A stretch of DNA of 64,000 nt, from assembly GCF_029542625.1 (NCBI RefSeq), contig NZ_CP120733.1:496001-560000 (forward strand), written 5' to 3'. Shown here one piece after another: positions 24,917 through 32,506 of this stretch; the first letter of the stretch is position 1; each line of letters begins with the position of its first letter. The notes below the pieces were generated by a model that had not been told where the DNA came from, ran no database searches, and saw nothing but the letters and a program-made list of their open reading frames with translations. A program made the translations under genes and the position numbers. Origin of the DNA: Tepidibacter hydrothermalis. GTDB taxonomy: Bacteria > Bacillota > Clostridia > Peptostreptococcales > Peptostreptococcaceae.

Positions 24917-25289
24917 AATATCACCTCGATTAAATATATTTAAATTTTATAGTGTTACTTAATAAAGAGCAACGAATTTCAGCAAATTAAAACTGCTTAT
25001 TTGGTATTTTTATATTGATAAAGAAATAAATAGTTAATATAGTGATTATAATTACATATTAAAAAGTTGGCTTTTTTATAACGAATAGGAAATTATATTC
25101 TTTTTTAACTTATGGGTAAATATAATTTTCGTTATGAGTTTCAAAAAAGTTTACATTTAAGATTCTTCTAAAGAAGAACTTTTTTATATAAAATATTGAC
25201 ATAGATTTAATATTAAAGTCATGGTTAGTATATACATATTTATGTAAGACAAAATAGAGAGTATAAATATAAAGAGAGGTGTTAAAATT
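24917..25289. other. Intergenic region with a dispersed 67-bp repeat
   Basis: Contains the WYL promoter on its left, the 67-bp repeat at 25121-25187, and on its right AGAGAGGTG before the leader peptide at 25290. No supported gene; leftward frames here are open but have no ribosome site. Confidence 0.45.
25121..25187. repeat. 67-bp dispersed repeat, copy 1
   Basis: Matches 58027-58093 at 66 of 67 positions (start TATAATTTTCGTTATGAG), with one C/T difference. It holds a small hairpin (TTCTTC/GAAGAA) and ends with a T run. Both copies are intergenic and lie upstream of rightward genes. Confidence 0.75.
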
Positions 25290-25337
25290 ATGAGAGTAAT
25301 TGTAGTTTATAAACTCCATGTAAAGTCTGTAAAATAA
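25290..25337 (+). CDS. Possible 15-residue leader peptide
   Basis: An ATG 8 nt after AGAGAGGTG opens MRVIVVYKLHVKSVK and stops at 25335-25337. Its last codons overlap the first arm of the RNA structures at 25311-25438, so its translation would disturb them. The opening 20 bp, TTAAAATTATGAGAGTAATT, recur at 25941-25960, where another 15-codon frame begins before the 26015 gene. Confidence 0.4.
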   Translation: MRVIVVYKLHVKSVK

Positions 25338-25438
25338 GCGTCGATGATGCTTTATATGGAGTTTAAATTATAATAAAATAATCATCGACTTTTATTTTAA
25401 TAAACAGGCTTTACATCCTTAATCATTAATAATTAAGG
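25311..25438 (+). promoter_or_regulatory. Candidate attenuator/riboregulator with mutually exclusive helices
   Basis: Helix A pairs 25311-25325 (AAACTCCATGTAAAG) with 25350-25364, 15 bp with one G-U. Helix B pairs 25318-25329 with 25405-25416 (12 bp, one G-U) and encloses helix C, GTCGATGAT 25340-25348 with 25381-25389. A overlaps the 5' arm of B, so they exclude each other. Helix D, CCTTAAT 25417-25423 with ATTAAGG 25432-25438, would hide the ribosome site AAGGGG of the next gene. A leader peptide overlaps helix A. The ligand or trigger is unknown. Confidence 0.5.
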
Positions 25439-25448
25439 GGTGAAGTTG

Positions 25449-25712
25449 ATGAAATACATAAAAGCATGTGATATACTTCCAGAACATCTTATTACTGAAA
25501 TTCAAAAATATGTTGAAGGACATACAATATATATCCCAAGTAAAATAGGTACTCGTAAATCTTGGGGTGAAAAAAATGGAACAAAGCAAGAATACATTAA
25601 GCGTAATAATGAGATTCGAATTGCTTATAAACGTGGGAATTCAATAGATAAATTATCAGAAAAATACTGTCTTTCAGTTTATACTATTAAGAAAATTATA
25701 TATTCACGTTAA
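25449..25712 (+). CDS. CD3324-like small HTH protein
   Basis: An 87-residue protein: MKYIKACDILPEHLITEIQ, YIPSKIGTRKSWGEKNGTK and a C-terminal helix-turn-helix (SIDKLSEKYCLSVYTIKKII). This is the pattern of the CD3324 family, related to the DNA-binding part of Mor-type activators. These occur in Clostridia, often alone. I chose the ATG at 25449 because AAGGGGTG ends 7 nt before it; GTG at 25440 lies in that site. It is preceded by an elaborate leader and followed by a strong terminator, so it forms its own unit. It is likely a transcription factor; targets are unknown. Confidence 0.75.
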   Translation: MKYIKACDILPEHLITEIQKYVEGHTIYIPSKIGTRKSWGEKNGTKQEYIKRNNEIRIAYKRGNSIDKLSEKYCLSVYTIKKIIYSR

Positions 25713-25714
25713 TA

Positions 25715-25753
25715 AATACCCCATGTAAAATTTATTTTCACATGGGGTATTTT
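25715..25753 (+). terminator. Terminator of the CD3324-like gene
   Basis: ATACCCCATG pairs with CATGGGGTAT across a loop of about 15 nt, followed by a T-rich run. Confidence 0.8.
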
Positions 25754-25780
25754 ATTTTTTATTCTTGAGGAAATTATATC

Positions 25781-25899
25781 ATTTTTTGTTTTGTAGATAA
25801 TTTGTTGAAAAAGCTAAATTTGCACTATTTTTAAGCAATGGAGCCTGTAAGGATCGTTGGCGACATGAGTCACCGAGGTAGCGAGTAGACGAATTTTTT
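25781..25899. repeat. 120-bp dispersed structured repeat, copy 1
   Basis: Aligns along its length with 31717-31836. The core GGAGCCTGTAAGG, CGTTGGCGACATGAGTCACCG and AGCGAGTAGACGAATTTTT is almost unchanged, while the 5' part varies. G+C is higher than around it. Hairpins can form (CAATG with CGTTG, GGCGAC with GTCACC). Both copies are intergenic, in the same orientation, after a terminator and before a promoter. Confidence 0.75.
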
Positions 25900-26014
25900 A
25901 TTATAAAAATATTAGGTATATATTTTTTAATAGTGTTGTTTTAAAATTATGAGAGTAATTTTATACGAACGAAGAACTATTAAAAGAAATATATAATTAA
26001 TGGAGATGATTGTA

Positions 26015-26941
26015 ATGAATAATAAATTGTTAAATGATTTAGTAGTATCCGTAAAAAAACAAAATCTGAACGTACTAAATGTTGTTGTTCGTCAAGATGG
26101 TGATATAATTGCTAAGCATGATTTTGAAGAAGAAAAGCCTACTCTTTTGTGGTCAGTAAGTAAAACATTTACTTCAATGGCAGTTGGTATTGCAATTAGT
26201 GAGGGTTACTTTAAAATAAATGATTACGTTATAGATTTTTTTCCTGATATTCAACATGTAGGCATGAATGAATATCTTAAAAAGATGACTATACATGATT
26301 TACTTTGTATGGGAACTGGGCATATAGAATGCCCAGTGATGAAAGCTGATTGGAGTGAGGGTAAGAGTTGGGATATTTGCCAATTGTTCGTTGATGAACC
26401 GATTGTATTTGAACCTGGAACTCATTTTACATATAACAATTCTGCAACTTATATGCTTTCAAAAATTATAAGTCTTACTACAGGTGTTAACTTAGATGAA
26501 TACTTAGATAAAAAAATATTTCAACACTTGGATATACCCAGACCAAAATGGGATACATGTCCAAAAGGAATCCCACAAGGCTTTTCAGGGTTATATTTAA
26601 CAGCAGAGCAATTATCAAGATTTGGACAATTAATTCTTGATAAAGGGGTTTGGAAGGATAAGCAACTTATTCCATCAAATTATATAGAGCAAGCAACATC
26701 TGTTCAAATTGAAACTAGTGATTTTAATCCATACTTTGCAACTGCAGATCATCATCAAGGATATGGATATCAAATATGGATGAACTCATATCTTAATTCA
26801 TATCGTATGGACGGTTCGTATGGTCAATATGTTGTAATGTTACCAGATAAGAATGCTGTTATAACATATGTTTCAAATGAGCCTCAAAATATGATAGGAG
26901 TTCTTGAACTTACATGGGATACATTAATAGATAAACTATAA
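26015..26941 (+). CDS. Serine beta-lactamase-like hydrolase (class C fold)
   Basis: A 308-residue serine hydrolase. Catalytic motifs are S-x-x-K in LWSVSKTF (Ser47, Lys50), Y-x-N in FTYNNSATYM, and a late GYGYQIW / DGSYGQ segment near the third motif. There is no signal peptide, so it acts in the cytosol. Members include esterases, peptidases and DD-peptidase relatives; antibiotic resistance cannot be inferred. The ATG at 26015 has GGAG 9 nt upstream; the ATG at 26000 lies on that site. It stands alone; the next gene is 166 bp away. Upstream are one dispersed repeat and a duplicated leader-like segment. Confidence 0.85.
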   Translation: MNNKLLNDLVVSVKKQNLNVLNVVVRQDGDIIAKHDFEEEKPTLLWSVSKTFTSMAVGIAISEGYFKINDYVIDFFPDIQHVGMNEYLKKMTIHDLLCMGTGHIECPVMKADWSEGKSWDICQLFVDEPIVFEPGTHFTYNNSATYMLSKIISLTTGVNLDEYLDKKIFQHLDIPRPKWDTCPKGIPQGFSGLYLTAEQLSRFGQLILDKGVWKDKQLIPSNYIEQATSVQIETSDFNPYFATADHHQGYGYQIWMNSYLNSYRMDGSYGQYVVMLPDKNAVITYVSNEPQNMIGVLELTWDTLIDKL

Positions 26942-27107
26942 CTAGATTGAGGATTATATATTTAATGGAAAAATGGGTTTGTTAAGTCAAATGCATATAG
27001 TTATTATGCATATAGAAAAAAGAGAAACATAGCAGAAAATATCATGTAGTTTTCCTACTAATTAGATAAAATACAAATAAATTAGATCAAGGAAAGAGGT
27101 AAACTAT

Positions 27108-28217
27108 ATGGAAAAAGCAAGAGTGAATATTTTTGAATTGTGTGGTACGAACTATGAGATAGGCTATCATCTCGGAAAAATAGCTATAAACTACCCACAA
27201 TTTATCGAAATGCAAAAGTGTCCACCTGGAACTTTCACAGAAAAGAGGGCAAAAGAAATGACCGAGATGTTTGACCAATATTGTCCTGGACTGAACGAAG
27301 AACTGCAAGGTTTCGCAGATGCTATCGGGGAAACACGCTTACAGATGGTTTATTATGCTATGACCTATTTAACTCCAGGCTGTTCTTTACTTGCGGTACT
27401 TCCAAAGCTGACGGCAAATGGTCATGTTATGGTAGCTCGTAATTATGAGTTTTCTCATAAAATGGATGACTTCTCTTTTTGTAAAACAAAGGTTAAAGGA
27501 AAATATGATCACATGGGTGGAAGTGTCATGCAGTTTGGACGAAGCGAGGGAATAAACGAATGTGGGTTGATGGTTGGTCAGACTTCTTGTGGTATGCCTG
27601 TTGGTAACATGGAAATTATGCGTAAACCAGCTATCACAGGTTTACAGTTTTGGGCGGTGATACGTTCTCTGTTAGAAAATTGTAAAGATGTAAACGAAGC
27701 GTTACAATCTCTGATGGATATGCCGATTGCATATAATATTAATCTGATCCTTGCCGATAAGTTTGGCAGAGCTGCTTTGTTTGAAACATTGGATGGAAAA
27801 AAAGCCGTGCAGGAAATTGACGGAACTACTACGAAGCAATATATCCACTCAACAAATCATGCACATCTGCCTGAGATAGCGGAAATTGAGCCATTGGCTA
27901 TGGAACATTCAGTTTGCCGATATGAGTTTATAAAGAACTACATGGATCATACAAATCAATTAACGGATAAAAATTTGAAAGACCTTCTTCTTTCAGAATA
28001 TCCTACGGGGCTGTGTTGCCATTGGTATGATGAGTTTTTCGGAACAATCAAAAGTATGGTCTTTGATGTTACACTCGGAAAAGTAGATATTTGTTGGGGA
28101 GGTATTGCTACAAATGGGTGGAAAACATATTCTTTAGATGCGGATATGCAAGTAGAAAATTTCATGGTTGATATTGAGGTTAAACATCCTACTTTTGAGT
28201 TTAACAGGTTAATTTAA
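27108..28217 (+). CDS. C45-family acyltransferase/linear amide hydrolase
   Basis: A 369-residue Ntn-hydrolase of the C45 (acyl-CoA:6-aminopenicillanate acyltransferase-like) and choloylglycine hydrolase-like group. The likely nucleophile is Cys92 in TPGCSLLAV, which could be freed by autocleavage. VARNYEF (about 113-119) and GINECGLMVGQTS (about 148) follow the family pattern. Substrates are acylated amino compounds, peptides or bile-salt-like amides. It is transcribed with the AraC gene 18 bp downstream. AAAGAGG precedes the ATG. Codon use is a little richer in G+C than nearby, which may point to acquisition. Confidence 0.8.
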   Translation: MEKARVNIFELCGTNYEIGYHLGKIAINYPQFIEMQKCPPGTFTEKRAKEMTEMFDQYCPGLNEELQGFADAIGETRLQMVYYAMTYLTPGCSLLAVLPKLTANGHVMVARNYEFSHKMDDFSFCKTKVKGKYDHMGGSVMQFGRSEGINECGLMVGQTSCGMPVGNMEIMRKPAITGLQFWAVIRSLLENCKDVNEALQSLMDMPIAYNINLILADKFGRAALFETLDGKKAVQEIDGTTTKQYIHSTNHAHLPEIAEIEPLAMEHSVCRYEFIKNYMDHTNQLTDKNLKDLLLSEYPTGLCCHWYDEFFGTIKSMVFDVTLGKVDICWGGIATNGWKTYSLDADMQVENFMVDIEVKHPTFEFNRLI

Positions 28218-28235
28218 GCAAAAAGGAGGGATCGT

Positions 28236-29099
28236 ATGGAATATCTAAACACATTTGAAAGGGCAATTATTTATATTGAAAATCATCTTGGTGAGGATAT
28301 TAATGTGAGTGATGTAGCAAAGGAAGCTGGATATTCCTACTATCATCTTACACGTATCTTCCAATCTCTGCTGGGAGAGAATATCGGAAATTATATTCAA
28401 AAACGTCGTCTTTCTAATGGGGCAAAGCAACTTCTATACAGTGACAAGAAAATTATCAGCATCGCATTAGAGAACGGGTTTGACTCACCAGAAGCATTCA
28501 GCAGGGCATTTAAAGCTGTATATAGGGTAAGTCCTAAAGAATATCGCAATAACCGATTGGAGGTTTTTATTGGTAATAAGAAAGAAATCAGTATGGATTT
28601 GTTAAAACACATTACCACAAGCATTACTGTTCAGCCTGAAATTAAATATATTGATGATATTTATGTGGCAGGTATTCATGGGGTATCTTCAATAAATGAT
28701 ATTTATTCTCTATGGCAGAGATTTGAAGATGTAGTAGATATAATACCTAACAAGCATCATTCAAAACGAACATTTGGGATATGTGAGCAGTTGCAGGAAA
28801 CTCATACATTAAATTACGATATGGATTTTTCAGAAGTGATTGGTATGGAAGTTACCTGTTATGATAATCTGCCCGATGGCATTGTAGCTAAAACAATACC
28901 TGCTGGGAAATATGCGGTATTTACTCACAGAGGGCTGCTTAGTGAAATTCTTAAAACCTATGAATATATATGGGGAACTTGGGTTTTGATTACAAAAGAA
29001 GTTCTTGATGAAAGAGCGGATTTTGAATTGTATGATAAACGATTTTTGGGACGGGATAATGAGCAATCCGAGATGGATATTTATATTCCGATTAAATAG
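28236..29099 (+). CDS. AraC regulator with GyrI-like effector domain
   Basis: A 287-residue regulator. Two HTH motifs fill residues 1-105 (INVSDVAKEAGYSYYHLTRIF and GFDSPEAFSRAFKAVYRVSP). From 125 to 287 is a GyrI-like/BacR ligand-binding domain ending DMDIYIPI, typical of Rob- and SoxS-like regulators that bind hydrophobic drugs. AAGGAGGG precedes the ATG. It follows the C45 gene and probably controls the pair in response to a small hydrophobic compound, possibly the substrate of that enzyme. Confidence 0.88.
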   Translation: MEYLNTFERAIIYIENHLGEDINVSDVAKEAGYSYYHLTRIFQSLLGENIGNYIQKRRLSNGAKQLLYSDKKIISIALENGFDSPEAFSRAFKAVYRVSPKEYRNNRLEVFIGNKKEISMDLLKHITTSITVQPEIKYIDDIYVAGIHGVSSINDIYSLWQRFEDVVDIIPNKHHSKRTFGICEQLQETHTLNYDMDFSEVIGMEVTCYDNLPDGIVAKTIPAGKYAVFTHRGLLSEILKTYEYIWGTWVLITKEVLDERADFELYDKRFLGRDNEQSEMDIYIPIK

Positions 29100-29143
29100 A
29101 GGACAAAATATTGAATAAAAAATATTTCTTTGATGGCATGATA

Positions 29144-29171
29144 GCTACTTCTTAACAAGTTAAGAAGTAGC
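29144..29171. repeat. Perfect 13-bp hairpin
   Basis: GCTACTTCTTAAC and GTTAAGAAGTAGC with a 2-bp loop. No T run follows, so it is a weak terminator at best; it may be an operator. Confidence 0.5.
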
Positions 29172-29242
29172 ACAACGTTGCTTTGGTCTGAATTCCTTTT
29201 AGTAGATGTATAGATTCAATACTTCTATTAGGAGGGATTTTT

Positions 29243-29302
29243 TTGCCTAAAAAAAGTATAGTAATGAACCTTTTAAGGATTATAATACTCTTATATATGT
29301 AA
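29243..29302 (+). CDS. Possible 19-residue hydrophobic peptide
   Basis: A TTG start lies 8 nt after AGGAGGG and gives MPKKSIVMNLLRIIILLYM, a basic start with a hydrophobic tail. It stops at 29300-29302. It could be a small membrane peptide or the stump of a deleted membrane gene. It is 65 bp before the ECF sigma gene. Confidence 0.35.
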   Translation: MPKKSIVMNLLRIIILLYM

Positions 29303-29367
29303 TTCATACTTTAAAATTATGAAAAACTTCAATTATGGACTTTGAAATGAGGAATGGTGGTGATAAT

Positions 29368-29886
29368 TTGGATACAGAATCGTTAGTAAAAAAAGCAAAA
29401 AAAGGAGATAAAAATGCTTTAGTTAAGCTTATAATGGATAAAAAGCAAGATTACTATAAAATTGCTTATGTATATATGAAAAATAGTGAAGATACTATGG
29501 ATGCTATGGAAGATATGATTGTAGTTTTATATCAAAATATTCATAAATTAAAAAAGGAAAAAGCTTTTTATAGTTGGAGTAAGAAAATTTTAGTTAATTG
29601 TTGTAAGAATCTTTTAAGGAAAAATAATAAAGTAGTTTTATTAGAAAATACAAAGGAAGAGGCTTATGAAGAAAATTTTCATAGTAAAGAGACCGGAATT
29701 ATACTTGAAGAACATTTGTCAAAACTCAATGAAAAACATAGAGAAGTAATTAAACTTCGTTATTACTTGGATATGGATTATAAAACTATATCACAGGTTC
29801 TAAAAATACCAACGGGTACGGTAAAATCTCGTATATCAAATGGACTCAAGAAATTAAAAGTAAGTTTAGGAGGTGAAAACTTATGA
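29368..29886 (+). CDS. ECF-type RNA polymerase sigma factor
   Basis: About 172 residues with sigma region 2 (KLIMDKKQDYYKIAYVYMKN, then EDMIVVLYQNIHKLKK) and region 4 (LSKLNEKHREVIKLRYYLDM then IPTGTVKSRISNGLKKL). It resembles SigV/SigX-like factors of Firmicutes that answer envelope stress. The likely start is TTG at 29368 with GGTGG upstream; the ATG at 29335 would add 11 residues unlike the family. Its last codons overlap the ATG of the DUF4179 gene, which is almost certainly its anti-sigma factor. Confidence 0.85.
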   Translation: MDTESLVKKAKKGDKNALVKLIMDKKQDYYKIAYVYMKNSEDTMDAMEDMIVVLYQNIHKLKKEKAFYSWSKKILVNCCKNLLRKNNKVVLLENTKEEAYEENFHSKETGIILEEHLSKLNEKHREVIKLRYYLDMDYKTISQVLKIPTGTVKSRISNGLKKLKVSLGGENL

Positions 29887-31190
29887 GAGAAATAGAAGAA
29901 TTATTAAAAAATAATAAAGAGAAAATAGATAACTTAGTATTACCAGATGAGTTAGAAGATAGATTAAGAGGAGCTTTAGAAAACCAGGAAAAGAAAAGTA
30001 AAAGCAATAATAAATGGATATTTAAGGTTGCGTCTATATTAATATTAATAATATTGATAAGTTACAATTTTGATACGCTAGCTTACTTTAGCAAGAAAAT
30101 TACTGGATTTGATCCAGTTATGAACAGTACATTAAAAGAATTAAATGAAATAGGAAAAGGGCAAGTTATTGGGAAGAGCTTTACCTTTGAAAATGGTATA
30201 AGTGTAACATTAGATGCGGTTATGGTAGATGATAATCAATTATTGCTATTTTATACTGAAAAATTCGATGAAGGCAATATCGGTGAAAATGGAATAGAAT
30301 CGATCATGTCAATAGATGGTTTTATGGGAACCCTTCATGAGAAGGGAGGTCAGGGGATTATGAATGATGAAAAAACAGAAATGAAATGGATAATAAGTTT
30401 TGATGCACCTAAATTTTTTCAGAAAGAGTTTAAGTGGGAATTTGGTATTGTTGAAGGTGGTAAAACGAAAAGAGGAGAAATTACCTTCACTTTAGACAGA
30501 AGCAAAGCCATGGGTTGTACTTTGAAAAGTAGGATAAATAAAAGTGTGAAGTTAAATGATAGGAAAATAAAATTTGATTCAATTCAAGCATCAGAAACTT
30601 CTACAGTCATTAAAGGAAGCATACAGAATATTTTCCAATTAGCTTTGGACCAGGTAAGTGACAATAGAATTAGACCAGAAAGTTTAGAATTGAAGTTAAT
30701 TGCTAATGGGAAAGAGTTACAGTGGCAAGGCAAAGGTATGAGTACGAACTTTGATGGTATCAAATTTGACTATGAATTTGAGCCATTACCAAAACATTTA
30801 GATGATCTTAAAATAAAGGTTATAGGCTTAATAGCTGATTATGATGAAGATAAAATCGTTGATATTGTTGTGGGAGATAATATTAAAACTATTAATATTC
30901 AGGATCAAAATATTATAATAAATAAAGTTTATGAAAGTGATAAGGAGACCTTTGTAACTATTACAACAGAGGATCATGTAGTTCTGTCAAGAATTTTTCT
31001 TATGATAGATGGTAAAAAAGTAGAACTTCAAAATACTATTTCTAATAACAATGAAAAGAAAAGAGATGGAGTTATAACTCATACTAGAACACTAAAATTT
31101 GTAGGTACAGGAGAAAAATTAGAATTAAAAATCGAAAGAATAAAATATAAAAAAACGGTGAATGAGGTTATTGATATACCAGTTAAATAA
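29883..31190 (+). CDS. DUF4179-type membrane anti-sigma factor
   Basis: 435 residues: a cytoplasmic N-terminus of 44 residues (LLKNNKEKIDNLVLPDELED), one membrane helix (about 45-65) and a large extracytoplasmic part. That part has a DUF4179-like domain (about 70-200) and a DUF5643-like domain after 210. Such proteins hold their ECF sigma factor at the membrane and release it on stress. The ATG overlaps the sigma gene stop by 4 bp, indicating translational coupling. The regulating signal is not visible. Confidence 0.8.
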   Translation: MREIEELLKNNKEKIDNLVLPDELEDRLRGALENQEKKSKSNNKWIFKVASILILIILISYNFDTLAYFSKKITGFDPVMNSTLKELNEIGKGQVIGKSFTFENGISVTLDAVMVDDNQLLLFYTEKFDEGNIGENGIESIMSIDGFMGTLHEKGGQGIMNDEKTEMKWIISFDAPKFFQKEFKWEFGIVEGGKTKRGEITFTLDRSKAMGCTLKSRINKSVKLNDRKIKFDSIQASETSTVIKGSIQNIFQLALDQVSDNRIRPESLELKLIANGKELQWQGKGMSTNFDGIKFDYEFEPLPKHLDDLKIKVIGLIADYDEDKIVDIVVGDNIKTINIQDQNIIINKVYESDKETFVTITTEDHVVLSRIFLMIDGKKVELQNTISNNNEKKRDGVITHTRTLKFVGTGEKLELKIERIKYKKTVNEVIDIPVK

Positions 31191-31308
31191 TAGTTGAACA
31201 GTATAAAGTTAAGATAAGTTTTAATAAATATTTAAGTATATTACAATCTAAATAAGGTCAATAATATTACTATAAGAACTTAATTGTTCAAAAGGGGGAA
31301 TTATAGTA

Positions 31309-31590
31309 ATGGTTAATTTAGATAATATAGAAAAAAATGAACAAACCAATCAGTACATTGAAAAGTATAATTTAAAAGTTAAAGAAATAATAAAATTATT
31401 TAATTTTGAAAATATGATTATTTATTCTGATGAAAATGAACGATTCAAGTTTTTACAAGAAGGTATGTACATAACACAGGATAATAAAATTATGAAACGC
31501 TATAAAAAAGAGTATATTGAAGAATTAATAGCATTTTTGATTTTTAGAGAAGATGACAGTATTGAACTTGACCTAACTTCTATAGCATAA
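31309..31590 (+). CDS. Hypothetical protein
   Basis: 93 residues, not recognised. It is charged and helical, with strands near MIIYSDENERFKFLQEGMYI, and has no signal, membrane helix or cysteine. AAAAGGGGG lies 10 nt before the ATG, so translation is likely. It comes 118 bp after the DUF4179 gene and before a strong terminator, so it may belong to the sigma operon or be a separate small unit. Confidence 0.5.
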   Translation: MVNLDNIEKNEQTNQYIEKYNLKVKEIIKLFNFENMIIYSDENERFKFLQEGMYITQDNKIMKRYKKEYIEELIAFLIFREDDSIELDLTSIA

Positions 31591-31657
31591 AACAATATAG
31601 AAAATACAGATAACTGAGTTTTTTAGGTATTAGATTAATAGATAAAAATTATATATT

Positions 31658-31697
31658 AAGAGCAGAGACTTTATAACTAAAGTCTCTGCTCTTTTTT
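31658..31697 (+). terminator. Terminator, member of a repeated pair
   Basis: AAGAGCAGAGACTTT (31658-31672) pairs with AAAGTCTCTGCTCTT, followed by Ts. With about 20 bp upstream it closely resembles the terminator at 33428. Confidence 0.85.
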
Positions 31698-31716
31698 ATG
31701 CTTAGCGTAACTACAT

Positions 31717-31836
31717 AATTTTTGTTTTGTTGATAACTGGTTAAGAAAGAGATACTTGCAACTATTTTTAAGCAACGGAGCCTGTAAGGGTCGTTGGCGA
31801 CATGAGTCACCGCGTTAGCGAGTAGACGAATTTTTG
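31717..31836. repeat. 120-bp dispersed structured repeat, copy 2
   Basis: Same orientation and plan as 25781-25899: a variable AT-rich 5' half followed by a conserved core with GGAGCCTGTAAGG and GGCGACATGAGTCACCG. It lies between a terminator and the promoter region of the sigma gene at 31911. A leftward frame across it (with VTHVANDPYRLRCLK) is an artefact I have seen in clostridial annotations and do not accept. Confidence 0.75.
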
Positions 31837-31910
31837 TTAAACTTTTTTTTACAATAGATGTTACAATAAGCAAATGTGGACATAAACAAAATAGAGAGGG
31901 GGGAGCTGTT

Positions 31911-32450
31911 CTGGATAAGTTTTTTATTACATTATGTGAAAGATATCATTCGAAAATTTTAAAATATCTATATTACTCCATAGGAAATATAGAAGATGCT
32001 AAAGATATTACTCAAGAAGTATTTGTTATAGTCTACAATCGTATAGATGAATTGCAAAATCATGAAAATATAGGTGGATTTATTTATCAGACAGCAAAAT
32101 TTCTAGCTGCTAATTTTAAGAGAAAAACCATTAAAAAGAATTCAAAGGAAACCTCAATTAATATGGAAATAGGAAGTAAAGAGTCGGACTTATATGAAAA
32201 AATGATAATGATTTATGATAGTGAAATTGATGAAAGTAAGTATGTAGATAACGTATTATTAATGCTTTCAGAAGATAAACAGCGACTTTATAAACTATAT
32301 TATATTGAAAATAAGACTTATAAAGAAATATCTAAAATACTCAATGTCAATGAAACAAGCTTACGCATGAGATATATGAGATTGAGGAGAGAAATAAAAA
32401 AAATAACACACCATGTAGCTAAAGAAAAATTTGTTACAGAGGAGTATTGA
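31911..32450 (+). CDS. ECF-type sigma factor with likely CTG start
   Basis: About 179 residues: region 2 (MDKFFITLCERYHSKILKYL, then IEDAKDITQEVFVIVYNRID) and region 4 (LMLSEDKQRLYKLYYIENKT then VNETSLRMRYMRLRREIKK). The first ATG in frame is at 32052, inside region 2, which would remove the core-binding helix. The frame is open back to CTG at 31911, placed 6 nt after GAGAGGGGGGAG, the strongest ribosome site here. No ATG, GTG or TTG fits. The next gene at 32507 encodes its probable membrane partner. Confidence 0.75.
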   Translation: MDKFFITLCERYHSKILKYLYYSIGNIEDAKDITQEVFVIVYNRIDELQNHENIGGFIYQTAKFLAANFKRKTIKKNSKETSINMEIGSKESDLYEKMIMIYDSEIDESKYVDNVLLMLSEDKQRLYKLYYIENKTYKEISKILNVNETSLRMRYMRLRREIKKITHHVAKEKFVTEEY

Positions 32451-32506
32451 TGACATATATTAAGTGATTGGATGTGAGCTCAATCCTAATCAAAAGGAGG
32501 TATTTA

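Noticed and set aside
25110-25319. Leftward frame of 69 codons over the 67-bp repeat
   Set aside because: No ribosome site; the equivalent frame at 58027 has stops.
25311-25438. T-box or S-box riboswitch before the CD3324-like gene
   Set aside because: No T-box bulge sequence or SAM-binding core seen; kept only as an unclassified regulatory RNA candidate.
26015-26941. Antibiotic-resistance beta-lactamase
   Set aside because: The protein has no signal peptide and belongs to a broad serine hydrolase family, so resistance cannot be claimed.
31649-31873. Leftward frame of 74 codons across the dispersed repeat
   Set aside because: It crosses a terminator and the conserved repeat, and the frame is not kept in the other copy at 25781.
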